From Nanobdellota archaeon (GTDB lineage Archaea > Nanobdellota > Nanobdellia > Parvarchaeales > Parvarchaeaceae): a stretch of DNA of 58,269 nt. Position numbers and translations under genes: made by a program. Positions 6,733 through 15,355 of the stretch are shown here, in pieces. The first letter of the stretch is position 1. Every line of letters starts with the position of its first letter. Location: positions 1 to 58,269 of the forward strand of contig JAKASS010000005.1 of NCBI GenBank assembly GCA_021818905.1, written 5' to 3'. The notes beneath the pieces were generated by a model. The model made no database searches. It was given only the letters and a program-made list of their open reading frames with translations, and was not told the origin of the DNA.

Positions 6733-8046
6733 ATGGAAATGAAACAGTTAGATGGAATTTGTCAGGGAAGTTTAAAATTGGAGAATCCATATGAATCAAC
6801 ATCGCCTTATACAAATACCCTAACAAAATTATTCAGAAGCGCGCAAAATAGAATAAACTTTTCTCCATACATAAAAACCGGAATGACAATAAATAACTAC
6901 GCCGGGAACGCGGCTACAGAAAACACATTAGCTTGTAGATTATTTGAAGCGAGCTATGATAATGAAATTGTCGGGGGCCGCAAAGATTCTCTCTTAAGTA
7001 CCCTTTACAAAAACATAAACGGTATCACTTCAAATGTTGATTCTAGCGCATCCAAAGAAGAAGTGCTAAATTCTCTAGAAAGAGAGATCTTTGGAAGTGT
7101 TAGGTACGGAGAAAATTCATTGTATAGCGGGGATTTCGCATCAAAGAACCCTAGTGCAAATTGCGTAGGCTACGCTAGTATCTTAGTAAGCTGTTTGGAA
7201 CAAATCGACAGAAAAGACATTCTTGCTTGCGCTAGTGTAAAAAACGACGATAAGCATGTTTGGATGGAATTTGATTTAGGCAAAAGTAAATATTATTTTA
7301 ACCGACAGAATCATAGTTCTGAAATCTCGCATGATTTAAGTTATTTAGAGTTACTAAACGCCAATAGTCTTGGAAATGAGCTTCTTCGTTCATCCAATTA
7401 CAAAAAGGCATTAAATATCTTTAGAAGAATCGGGAGCGATGTTAATAACTTTGCAATAGGTCAAAGAAATCTGAATATTATATGCGGTAACCTTTTAACA
7501 AGCGGAGGTTGGCAAAGTCAGTTGGATAAGTTATTATTAATCAATCCTCAATGTGACGCGGAATCGGTGGCTTTCATGAACCGAGCAAAAACCAGTGCTA
7601 CATTTCAAACTCAAGCGATGCAGAGCTCGTCTTATTTAAACCTCGAAGAACCACAATATAATAATCATAGTTTCGGGAATCAGAATAATTTAGTAACGGA
7701 GATATCTCATCAAACCGATCCTGACCTTTTTAGAAAACGCAATACGAGTATGTATCGCTCCGGTTTTGATGAAGGCGAGGACGCAGGCTATGCTTACGGG
7801 AGTAGCCTCGCTGTAGACGGCAAAAAACCAACTAAGCAAGGATTGGGTCTACCTTTCGATGATTATTCACTAGGGTATACGCATGGTTTTAATAACGGAA
7901 TAGATGACGGCGTCAAAGCTGGGCGCGCAATAGATGATGCATTTAATAGGGCTTTAAAAGGCACAAATCTAAAACTCATAAAGGGCGGTTTTTTAGTAGA
8001 CTTTTCTGACGACAATAACACGGACTATTCTCATTTTCACGACTGA
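6733..8046 (+). CDS. Transglutaminase-like domain protein
   Basis: This 437-residue protein has no signal peptide or membrane segment. Residues about 140-192 resemble the core of the transglutaminase/cysteine protease fold: Cys144 in SANCVGYASIL, His175 in DKHVWMEF, and a third polar position near Asp181 or Asn190 in YYFNRQ. A helical stretch around 215-235 (NYKKALNIFRRIG) looks like a single TPR-type hairpin. The C-terminus (about 350-405) is rich in Gly, Asp and Tyr (RSGFDEGEDAGYAYG). The start is supported by GAGGTAA 4-10 bases upstream. The region is richer in A+T than its neighbours, as is the next gene, which suggests shared origin. The exact function is unknown. Confidence 0.6.
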   Translation: MEMKQLDGICQGSLKLENPYESTSPYTNTLTKLFRSAQNRINFSPYIKTGMTINNYAGNAATENTLACRLFEASYDNEIVGGRKDSLLSTLYKNINGITSNVDSSASKEEVLNSLEREIFGSVRYGENSLYSGDFASKNPSANCVGYASILVSCLEQIDRKDILACASVKNDDKHVWMEFDLGKSKYYFNRQNHSSEISHDLSYLELLNANSLGNELLRSSNYKKALNIFRRIGSDVNNFAIGQRNLNIICGNLLTSGGWQSQLDKLLLINPQCDAESVAFMNRAKTSATFQTQAMQSSSYLNLEEPQYNNHSFGNQNNLVTEISHQTDPDLFRKRNTSMYRSGFDEGEDAGYAYGSSLAVDGKKPTKQGLGLPFDDYSLGYTHGFNNGIDDGVKAGRAIDDAFNRALKGTNLKLIKGGFLVDFSDDNNTDYSHFHD

Positions 8047-8157
8047 TTTCTGCAGAATACTTCAAAATTCGAAAAATAATCCTTTAAATAAGGTTTAAAG
8101 TGTCATTATAAAGACTAAATAAATCAAAGATTTATTGGTATCTATTACGGTGAAACG

Positions 8158-8229
8158 ATGATTTATATAAAAACGACAATGGCGTATAAGAGTTCTAAAA
8201 TGCTACTTTGGTATTATGAAATACATTAA
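8158..8229 (+). CDS. Possible 23-residue peptide
   Basis: ATG at 8158 is preceded at good spacing by GGTGA (8150-8154), an archaeal ribosome-binding sequence. The peptide starts MIYIKTTMAYKSSKM and ends in TAA at 8227-8229. It lies between the transglutaminase-like and TFB-like genes, just after a hairpin-forming AATAAATC/GATTTATT repeat (about 8125-8143). With no homologue visible, it remains a weak candidate. Confidence 0.2.
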   Translation: MIYIKTTMAYKSSKMLLWYYEIH

Positions 8230-8253
8230 AACTTAAATAGCAGTTTATAATTT

Positions 8254-9891
8254 ATGACAAAAAATAATAAAAAAATCTATGGTTATAAGTCTGTCGATAA
8301 AGGGACTTTAGACCTTCTAAGAGATTTAAGCTCCGCTGGCGACAAATTGAATCTACCAAAAGACTTATTATTAGACGCAATAAAAATTTACGAGGGTGGC
8401 ATAAAAGACAAATGGATTACAGGAGATTTCTCACCTAAAAATTTGATGGCGGCCGCTATAGATATTGCTATTATGAAGCGTAGAAAAATAAGCAAGGCCA
8501 GAGAATTGTCTAATGTATTTGGAATTCTGTTATTAGATTTGCTAAAAACCCGCAATAAAGTCGAGATTGCATTAGATATAGAATTACCGCCAACCCTAAC
8601 TTCTGATTATCTTTTTACACTACAAAAGGCGTATTCGAAATTAAATTTATCGGGGGAAACCCGTGACAAAGCCATTTCTTTAGTGCAAGAAGCATATGAA
8701 AATGGAATAGAAAGTGAAAACAAGCTTGATGCTGCGGCTAACTGGATGGACGTAGCTGCGGCTGCTGTATACATAAGCAGTAAAAATGACCACAAAAACA
8801 TCACTTTAAAGCAAGTTGCCGAAGCAACTGGAATATCTGAAGATATTATAATGAAGCGAGTAATCGAATTGTACTCTAAACTTAATCTTTATAATAAAAA
8901 AGACTTTATAGGATTTGATTTATCTAAAGAGGGCTTAGGGCACGCGTTTGAAAAGATAAAAAACGCGGGTGACGAATTAGGATTATCTGAAGAAATACAA
9001 AAAGAGGCAGCAAATATATACCTTAAAGCAATCTGTAATGAACCAATAAGAGCGGCAATGATAGAATCGGTTACAAACAAGCATAAATTAACAGAAAATT
9101 TAGCGGCTGGGGCATTATACACGGCTGCAAGAAGAAATATAGCACTTGTGTTCTTGGAGAAGATATCCAAACTCTTTGATTTAAAAGAAAAAGATGTAGC
9201 GATGGCTCACCATATTTTACGCAAGGGATTAAATATAGATTTACCGCAAATAACTGCATCGGCTTATTTACATTGGTTGACAGACCATCCGAACTTTTCG
9301 GATAAAACGGTTTCGGATGCAAACAAACTACTTAAAATGATTGAAAAGAATAGTTTGATTACTAAAGAAAATCTTATAATAACAACAAGACAGACGCTTA
9401 ACTTATCTGCACTCATAAATAACGATAATACCCGTGTCTTTATGGATATACTCTCCTTAAGACGCAGTGGATTCCCTTTCTATAATGACGACAAAAACGT
9501 ATACAAGCTGATTAAATCGGCAGAAAGGCGTTTGCCGGATTTTGACAATTCTTTCTTTGCCGACATGCTAACTAATTATAAAGGCATTCGCGATAAAACT
9601 TTAGAGAATATACTTTCAGATGCAAGGCGCCTTAAAGAGACAGGAGAATATAATTTGTCGCAGTTCGATCAATCTAATTATCTAGAAGGGTCAAAATATT
9701 ATAATCTTTCTGGCATAAAAACTCAAGAAAAGATATTCTTGGATGCAAATAAGCTACTGAAAATCGTGAAAGACGCTGGTTTTCTAAATGGAGAAAATTC
9801 CCAGCTTTTAGTTGGGTATATTCTTTTTATCGCAGTACTAATAAATCAGCATCCAAAGGCTAGTCTAGGCAATAAGAACGGCATATCTTAG
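8254..9891 (+). CDS. TFB-like protein built of tandem cyclin-type repeats
   Basis: The 545-residue protein is composed of helical cyclin-like modules resembling the C-terminal core of archaeal transcription factor B. Examples are the stretches around 114-215 (KAYSKLNLSGETRDKAISLV, then AAAAVYISSKN with KQVAEATGISEDIIMKRVIE) and 225-325 (GDELGLSEEIQKEAANIYL, then LAAGALYTAARRNI). A further repeat at about 15-90 and a degenerate C-terminal part follow the same pattern. The N-terminal zinc ribbon and B-finger of true TFB are absent, so it should not recruit RNA polymerase in the normal way. It could be a TBP/DNA-binding modulator or a diverged factor. A TATA-like CTTAAATAG lies about 20 bases upstream. 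Confidence 0.65.
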   Translation: MTKNNKKIYGYKSVDKGTLDLLRDLSSAGDKLNLPKDLLLDAIKIYEGGIKDKWITGDFSPKNLMAAAIDIAIMKRRKISKARELSNVFGILLLDLLKTRNKVEIALDIELPPTLTSDYLFTLQKAYSKLNLSGETRDKAISLVQEAYENGIESENKLDAAANWMDVAAAAVYISSKNDHKNITLKQVAEATGISEDIIMKRVIELYSKLNLYNKKDFIGFDLSKEGLGHAFEKIKNAGDELGLSEEIQKEAANIYLKAICNEPIRAAMIESVTNKHKLTENLAAGALYTAARRNIALVFLEKISKLFDLKEKDVAMAHHILRKGLNIDLPQITASAYLHWLTDHPNFSDKTVSDANKLLKMIEKNSLITKENLIITTRQTLNLSALINNDNTRVFMDILSLRRSGFPFYNDDKNVYKLIKSAERRLPDFDNSFFADMLTNYKGIRDKTLENILSDARRLKETGEYNLSQFDQSNYLEGSKYYNLSGIKTQEKIFLDANKLLKIVKDAGFLNGENSQLLVGYILFIAVLINQHPKASLGNKNGIS

Positions 9892-9898
9892 AAGTAAT

Positions 9899-10339
9899 TT
9901 AGCTTGGATTCTTGATAAGCTTATTACGAATAGCATCAAGTTTCTTCCAGCTGGTGCTGGTCTTTCTATACTTTATGTTAGGCTTGTAAAGCTTGTCTAG
10001 ATTTAATAGTATGTTCTCATAGCTTTTGCCAGGGGTGACTCCGATCTGTTCCTTATTGACTACATAGATCGGTTTTCTCTGCGAGAAAGAAAATCCAAAG
10101 TCCATAACACTTCCGCGAGAGCTCTTAGAGTAGAATAAGTGCACCTCATCTGCCCACATTATCGCATCGAGATTCTCGGATATTATGTTATAGCCTACCG
10201 GATCTTTTTGATTTGTATCCCTATGTGGGTAATGCACGTCATATCCAGCGCTCTCGATCGCCCCAATGTACATCATCATTTGGGCTTTCTGCTCTTCAGA
10301 AGCATTAGCAACTGGACATATAAGGAACGCCTTTGGCAT
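9899..10339 (-). CDS. Nucleoside 2-deoxyribosyltransferase-like protein
   Basis: The 146-residue protein has the Rossmann-like fold of nucleoside 2-deoxyribosyltransferases and their relatives. It starts with a hydrophobic strand (KAFLICPVANA), has the conserved region ENLDAIMWADEVHLFYS, and then SRGSVMDFGFSFSQRKPIYVVN, where the acidic/Gly segment precedes the final strand. Such proteins transfer deoxyribose between bases or hydrolyse deoxynucleotides, in nucleotide salvage. The substrate cannot be assigned. It is convergent with the TFB-like gene (7 bases apart) and divergent from malic enzyme. Confidence 0.7.
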   Translation of the reverse strand: MPKAFLICPVANASEEQKAQMMMYIGAIESAGYDVHYPHRDTNQKDPVGYNIISENLDAIMWADEVHLFYSKSSRGSVMDFGFSFSQRKPIYVVNKEQIGVTPGKSYENILLNLDKLYKPNIKYRKTSTSWKKLDAIRNKLIKNPS

Positions 10340-10439
10340 CTTACTTAATTAGAATAACCAGTTTTTATAGTTTTCTTAGTTTCTACTTTCCTGGGATCGA
10401 AGCAGTTGCTTTTATTTAGGTTCAACTTTTAAGTATCAT

Positions 10440-11711
10440 ATGAAAGACGGTGACTCCGACGCCTATTACGGAAAACGGGCTATAAAACTTTCCAAAAAAT
10501 ATGGCGGCAAGATAACTCTCGAAGCAAACCTAAAAGTAAAATCTCTATCGGATTTTTCTACGGTCTACACTCCTGGCGTTGCTGCGGTTTCCAATGCAAT
10601 AAAAATGCATAAAGATGCATCTTATGATCTAACCTGGCGCTGGAATACGATCTTTATAGTGACTAACGGAAGCCGCGTACTGGGCTTGGGCGACATAGGA
10701 CCTTTAGCTTCTTTGCCGGTTATGGAAGGAAAGTCACTTCTTTACAAGACGCTCGGGGGTGTTAATGCAGTCCCTATCCCTATAGACAGTACGTCGCCGG
10801 AGGATTTCGTCAAGGTCGTAAAATCAATATCGGTGACATCTGGCGGCATACATCTCGAAGACTTGGCTTCGCCATTTTGCTTTGACGTGCTCGAGAAACT
10901 TCAAAAAGAACTAAAGGTCCCGGTATGGCACGATGACCAGCAGGGAACGGCAGCGGCTACCCTCGCAGGACTGATAAATTCATTCAAGATTGTAGGCAAA
11001 GATCTTAAGGATTCGCGGCTGGTGCTCGTCGGCTCTGGTGCTGCTAATATAGCGCTGTTCAATATGCTTGGCGATTATGGCGTTGACCTTGGAAAGGTTG
11101 TGCTTATAGACAGCAAAGGCGTGCTTAGCAGAAAAAGAGAAGACCTGGAACAAATGAAGACCGAGAACATATGGAAACATGATGTGTTGTTGAGGTCAAA
11201 TGCTTCTGATTTTACGAAAATAGAAGATGCATTTTGTGGAGCTGATGCTGTAATTGCTTTCAGCAGACCTGGCCCGGGGATAATAGGGGCGAACTGGATA
11301 CGTTCGATGGGTACCAAACCAATAGTTTTTGCGAATTCAAACCCGACGCCAGAGATATTTCCAGACGCGGCTAAAAGAGCCGGGGCGTACATAGTAGGGA
11401 CGGGCAGGTCGGATTTTCCGAACCAGATAAACAATAGTCTGATATTCCCTGCGCTCTTCAGAGGCGTGCTTGACTCTAGGGCAAAAAGAATCACTGACAG
11501 GACAGCGATAGTCGCTGCAGAGGCTCTGGCAGAGTTCGCAAGAAAGAAGGGGATAAGTAAAAATTACATCGTGCCTAAAATGACTGAACGGGCGCTTTAT
11601 CCCGCGGTCGCCGCATCTGTCGCAGATTACTGCTGCTCTTCTGGGGATTCTTCGCTAAAAGAAGGCTTCGGATACTTCTATAAGAAAGCTAAAAAAATAT
11701 TGGTTAATTAA
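10440..11711 (+). CDS. Malic enzyme (NAD(P)-dependent, decarboxylating)
   Basis: The 423-residue protein matches the short prokaryotic malic enzymes. It has the N-terminal malic domain with YTPGVAAVS, the catalytic region HLEDLASPFCFDVLE, and WHDDQQGTAAATLAGL leading to the NAD-binding domain with LVGSGAANIAL. It converts malate to pyruvate and CO2 while reducing NAD(P)+. With the isocitrate dehydrogenase at 17.8 kb, it indicates a partial TCA-linked metabolism. A TATA-like TTTAAGTATC ends about 2 bases before the ATG, close for a leaderless start, so the promoter position is uncertain. No phosphotransacetylase fusion is present. Confidence 0.92.
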   Translation: MKDGDSDAYYGKRAIKLSKKYGGKITLEANLKVKSLSDFSTVYTPGVAAVSNAIKMHKDASYDLTWRWNTIFIVTNGSRVLGLGDIGPLASLPVMEGKSLLYKTLGGVNAVPIPIDSTSPEDFVKVVKSISVTSGGIHLEDLASPFCFDVLEKLQKELKVPVWHDDQQGTAAATLAGLINSFKIVGKDLKDSRLVLVGSGAANIALFNMLGDYGVDLGKVVLIDSKGVLSRKREDLEQMKTENIWKHDVLLRSNASDFTKIEDAFCGADAVIAFSRPGPGIIGANWIRSMGTKPIVFANSNPTPEIFPDAAKRAGAYIVGTGRSDFPNQINNSLIFPALFRGVLDSRAKRITDRTAIVAAEALAEFARKKGISKNYIVPKMTERALYPAVAASVADYCCSSGDSSLKEGFGYFYKKAKKILVN

Positions 11712-11764
11712 GCGTTTAGAAAACTACAAAACGCAGAAGAGCCGACCGCATTGATAACGTTCCG

Positions 11765-12382
11765 TTATTTCTTTCTGTGGTCTTTCATTATTTCTTGATA
11801 GCCGTCTTTAGTTTTTACCAAATCTGTGTGATATGGCGTGTCATAGCAATCGCCGGTCTTGTCGATCTGCACGGCTTCATAGGCAGTGTTAACGCGCCTC
11901 TTGTATTCGTCCTTTATGTCATTAAAGACCCCTATTAATCCATCTATTATCCAGCTATCATTATCCCTATATTTATCGTGTATCTCGAGTGGAATTCTAG
12001 TAAGAGCGCCAGCGGTTTGAGCGTATATCCAATACCTAAATGCTTCTTTCCATATGCCTCTGTCCACCATATTTTGCGGAACCACTTGTATGAGTCTTGT
12101 TATTGAATAGTTAAGTTCGCCATCGAAGTCTCCTTTATATCCGTATTTATCAGCGACTTTCACGATTTCGTGTGCCAATCTTTTTGCAGGAGTATCGCTA
12201 GGAATAGGCTTTTTTGTTTCTAAAGCAAGTATCACATCTGCTATCTCCATAAAGGCGTGACGATAGAATTGAGAAAGCTCCGCGCTTCCGTCAGTATCAA
12301 TCAAATTTTTACAAATGCTCTCCGCTGCTTCGGTGACCGACTTATCTAATACTAGTCTATCTTCCTTTGCTACATACGGCAT
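11765..12382 (-). CDS. Conserved-type hypothetical protein (MPY... family)
   Basis: The 205-residue soluble protein begins MPYVAKEDRLVLD and has helical segments. These include ELNYSITRLIQVVPQ and a region with several aromatic residues (EAFRYWIYAQTAGALTR). The start resembles a group of small proteins of unknown function (MPYI..E.R) common in archaea and phages, but this is only an impression. It lies 39 bases downstream of the DHH phosphoesterase on the same strand and could be the last gene of the dnaG operon. No catalytic motif is recognised. Confidence 0.6.
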   Translation of the reverse strand: MPYVAKEDRLVLDKSVTEAAESICKNLIDTDGSAELSQFYRHAFMEIADVILALETKKPIPSDTPAKRLAHEIVKVADKYGYKGDFDGELNYSITRLIQVVPQNMVDRGIWKEAFRYWIYAQTAGALTRIPLEIHDKYRDNDSWIIDGLIGVFNDIKDEYKRRVNTAYEAVQIDKTGDCYDTPYHTDLVKTKDGYQEIMKDHRKK

Positions 12383-12421
12383 TCGATAACTAGAAGATGC
12401 AGCTATAAAAAGCTTTTTATA

Positions 12422-13459
12422 TTATTTATATTGGGTTGAGAACCTGCTCCTTATTAATTCTTTTGCTTTAGAAATATCCTCTGTATTCTGTATTTCCATG
12501 CCCAAGTTGCCGCCGGCTGCGTACTCATGCCCGCCACCGCCGAACAGCTTTGCGATTTTATTGCATTTTATATCTAGTCTGGAATTATCTCTTCTTATAG
12601 AAAGTCTGCCGTCCTGATGAAATGCGAAAGCGATTTGTGTATTGCCCTTGGTTAACAGCGACCCGCAGGCTAGAGAAGAAGATATTATGTCATCTGCGAA
12701 TCCGATAGAACAACTATAAGATCCTGACTTAAAAGTTTCTGCCGTTGAAAGGCATTCCTCAAGCTTTGAGACTTCTAATCCCCTGTATTTTTCCCAGTCA
12801 TTCTCAAGGTCTTTGTCCCATAGAGGTTGTTTAAAATCTTTGTTCAATATCTGCTGGAGAGAAACTTTTGAAAGTTTGTCGACTAGACTAGATAAAAGTT
12901 TTCGTCTCTTCTCTCTGTCCTTACCACCGAGATAGTTATAGTAGGTTATGATGTTGCCTATCGGCAAAGTCAGAGCATACGTTGGACTTGGGGGGTCAGT
13001 TTTCCACATATCTATATCGGCATCCCTGCCTAGCTTTGCAAGAGCTTCGGATATCTTGTCGTCCTTCATGTATTCCAAGTAAGACAGCTCTGCGCCACAA
13101 AATTCGCGGGATCCCGAAAGCCTTATTTTTGCAAATCTAGAAAGGTTCTGCCTTCCGCCGTCATCCCATTTGTGGTGATCAAGCCATACTATATTGCCGC
13201 CTTTGCTTTTCAATTTTCTGAAAGCTGTCTCGGCTAAAGATTCTATTCCGCCACTGCAGCCAAAGTCTGCTATTATCGCAGTCGCCTCGCTGTCCAAGTC
13301 TCCTATCTCTTTGAATATTTCCGCCAATTCTCCAGGCGGATCGTAGTTTATGAAGTCTATTCTACCTTCGAAATTTTCTTTCTCTATGTATCTTTTGAGA
13401 ATAGCCGCCGAGCAGATGCCGTCGCAATCAACCCTATGCGTGTATACACTGACCTTCAT
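12422..13459 (-). CDS. DHH/DHHA1 family phosphoesterase
   Basis: The 345-residue protein has the RecJ/nanoRNase-type DHH domain: motif I THRVDCDGICSAAI (Asp11 and Asp13), a DFGCSGG motif near 65, and LDHHKWDD near 94-101. The C-terminal DHHA1 signature is GGGGHEYAAG near 310. These enzymes are Mn-dependent exonucleases or phosphodiesterases acting on single-stranded nucleic acid or short oligonucleotides. The gene starts 15 bases after dnaG ends, a pairing consistent with a role in replication or RNA/DNA turnover. The protein is shorter than GAN/RecJ nucleases, so nanoRNase-like activity is also possible. Confidence 0.85.
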   Translation of the reverse strand: MKVSVYTHRVDCDGICSAAILKRYIEKENFEGRIDFINYDPPGELAEIFKEIGDLDSEATAIIADFGCSGGIESLAETAFRKLKSKGGNIVWLDHHKWDDGGRQNLSRFAKIRLSGSREFCGAELSYLEYMKDDKISEALAKLGRDADIDMWKTDPPSPTYALTLPIGNIITYYNYLGGKDREKRRKLLSSLVDKLSKVSLQQILNKDFKQPLWDKDLENDWEKYRGLEVSKLEECLSTAETFKSGSYSCSIGFADDIISSSLACGSLLTKGNTQIAFAFHQDGRLSIRRDNSRLDIKCNKIAKLFGGGGHEYAAGGNLGMEIQNTEDISKAKELIRSRFSTQYK

Positions 13460-13474
13460 AGTTTGTTAAATGCG

Positions 13475-14671
13475 CTATCTGTATTTATATCCTACATCTT
13501 CGTATGAGAGAAGTTTTACAGCTTGACTGTTTCCAGAGACTCTGCTTCCGATAACGTACTTCACTTCGCTCTGTTCGGAAGATTTTGCTATCTCCTCGGT
13601 TATCGAACCGTCAAGGACCAGCATGAATACGTTTTCTATGTTCAGTATCGCAGCTTCTACTTCTTTGTAAGGTATCTTGCCCATTATCTCGAATTTTTCG
13701 TTTACCAAAAAGGCGCCTCTCGTACCTATAATCTCATTTATGAGGCCAGGTGCTTTTTCTTTCAGTTCCGGTGGAACCTCTATAGGTTGCCTCTGTACCG
13801 GTGCAGCTTTTCGTTCTGGTAACGGTTCCTTGGATCTGCTTGCAGCCGAAGCATCGTACTCTTCAAAAGGCACTTTCACGCGCAACGCCTGGTTTATCTC
13901 TTTCTTTGCGAGTTCTTCTACTTCCGTGCCGCTTGGCGCCTTTGCAATGAAATCAACGTGCCCCATCTGCGAGAAAGCGCTTATTATCATGTCGCCGCCC
14001 CTGTCTCCATCTACAAAGAGAGTTATAGTTTTCTTACGGCTAAGCTCTATTACTGTCTTAGGGATGTTCGTTCCGTTCATTCCTATTACGTTTGTAAAGC
14101 CGTGCTTTAACATGTTCATTACGTCTGCCCTTCCTTCTACGACTATGACTTCCTCAGAATCGTTTACTTCTGGCCCAGCCGGCAGCTTTTCAGGTCCGTA
14201 TTCTACGAACTCTTTCTGTCTGACGTCCTCGTAAAGCTTCTGTAGTAATTCTGTCGTGTCTACTGACGTTACTTTGAGCGCATCGTTAAGCAACTGTTGT
14301 GCTTTCCTCATTATGTATTCACGCTTTGATACCCTTACATCTTCTATTTTATCCACTGTGACCGTGGCCTTGGACGGGCCTATCCTGTCTATGGTCTCTA
14401 TAGCTGCGCCGATAAGGGCGGTTTCTGCTATTCCCAAAGAAGTAGGTATTGTTATTTCCCCCGTGGTCTTGCCGCTGGAAGAAGTGCTTTCTACGTTTAT
14501 CCTTCCTATCTTTCCATTTTTCTGCGCTTCCCTTAGGTCTAATTCTTCACCCAAAAGTCCTTCGGTCTGGCCGAAGACTGCGCCTATCACATCTGGCTTG
14601 TCTATAAGGCTGTCTGCAGTGAACTTTGCACGCAATACATACTTAAACGAAGCCGGTCCTATTTTTGCCAT
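13475..14671 (-). CDS. dnaG: Archaeal DnaG-type primase/exosome protein
   Basis: The 398-residue protein starts AKIGPASFKYVLRAKFTADSL, typical of archaeal DnaG. It has a central TOPRIM domain with VVEGRADVMNMLKHG and LFVDGDRGGD carrying the acidic metal-binding residues. It lacks the bacterial zinc-binding and helicase-interaction domains. Archaeal DnaG associates with the RNA exosome and has limited primase activity. The region about 270-300 is a low-complexity linker rich in Pro, Arg and Lys. ATG is preceded by a strong ribosome binding site (GGAGGT, 6 bases before). It is the first gene of a minus-strand operon with the DHH phosphoesterase. Confidence 0.95.
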   Translation of the reverse strand: MAKIGPASFKYVLRAKFTADSLIDKPDVIGAVFGQTEGLLGEELDLREAQKNGKIGRINVESTSSSGKTTGEITIPTSLGIAETALIGAAIETIDRIGPSKATVTVDKIEDVRVSKREYIMRKAQQLLNDALKVTSVDTTELLQKLYEDVRQKEFVEYGPEKLPAGPEVNDSEEVIVVEGRADVMNMLKHGFTNVIGMNGTNIPKTVIELSRKKTITLFVDGDRGGDMIISAFSQMGHVDFIAKAPSGTEVEELAKKEINQALRVKVPFEEYDASAASRSKEPLPERKAAPVQRQPIEVPPELKEKAPGLINEIIGTRGAFLVNEKFEIMGKIPYKEVEAAILNIENVFMLVLDGSITEEIAKSSEQSEVKYVIGSRVSGNSQAVKLLSYEDVGYKYR

Positions 14672-14935
14672 ATTTTTACCTCCAATATCAAATTAAAAGG
14701 CTTCCAATAAAGCCTAACTACTAATTATAAAGTGATATTTAAACTGTTATTATCGATGACCTCCAAGTCATCAAATCTATAATATATAGGATAATATTTG
14801 GTATAAATAGCTTTCACTGGGATCATAAAACCTAATTTTGTCGCTGAATACGCCCGGAGAAAAATTAACAAATCAATGATTTAAATCTATAAATAGCAGA
14901 AACCTTCTTTAATAATAAAAAGATTCGGAGGTTAT

Positions 14936-15325
14936 ATGTCAAGACTTTTTGAAGTTGAACGAATAGACGATGGTGGGGCTTCCAAATATGGCGGTTGGGA
15001 AGCGATTATTTATAGACCGTCACAAAAAGCGGTATCTTCTGGAGAAGAGACTCTAGAGAAAGCGGTATTAAAGATGGCCAAGCATGCATTTAGAGATTAT
15101 ATGTGGCGTAGCTGTGGTCAAATGGCAGGAACTAGTTATGTCATAGACGCCGGTGGCTTGGAACCGACGGCAAGAAGCACTATAGAGAAAGTGCTTTCTA
15201 AAATTTCTGATGGTTACGAGAAGGCATTCTTACCGAAAGAAGGCAGTAAAAGCCGGGATTATAATCTTGAGGATACAGAAGGGTGGCGCAGACTGTTTTA
15301 TAAACAGATTTCAGTAGCAGCGTGA
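14936..15325 (+). CDS. Hypothetical protein of 129 residues
   Basis: A clear GGAGGT lies 4 bases before the ATG. The protein is soluble and polar, beginning MSRLFEVERIDDGGASKYGG, with no recognised motif. It is followed after 30 bases by the Cys-rich protein gene, which also carries a GAGGA ribosome-binding sequence, so the two are likely co-transcribed. The region upstream (14700-14935) holds a TATA-like AAATCTATAAATAG and a small GATGAC/GTCATC hairpin near 14755-14773. Confidence 0.6.
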   Translation: MSRLFEVERIDDGGASKYGGWEAIIYRPSQKAVSSGEETLEKAVLKMAKHAFRDYMWRSCGQMAGTSYVIDAGGLEPTARSTIEKVLSKISDGYEKAFLPKEGSKSRDYNLEDTEGWRRLFYKQISVAA

Positions 15326-15355
15326 AAGTAATTTAGACTTTAGAACGAGGAAATT

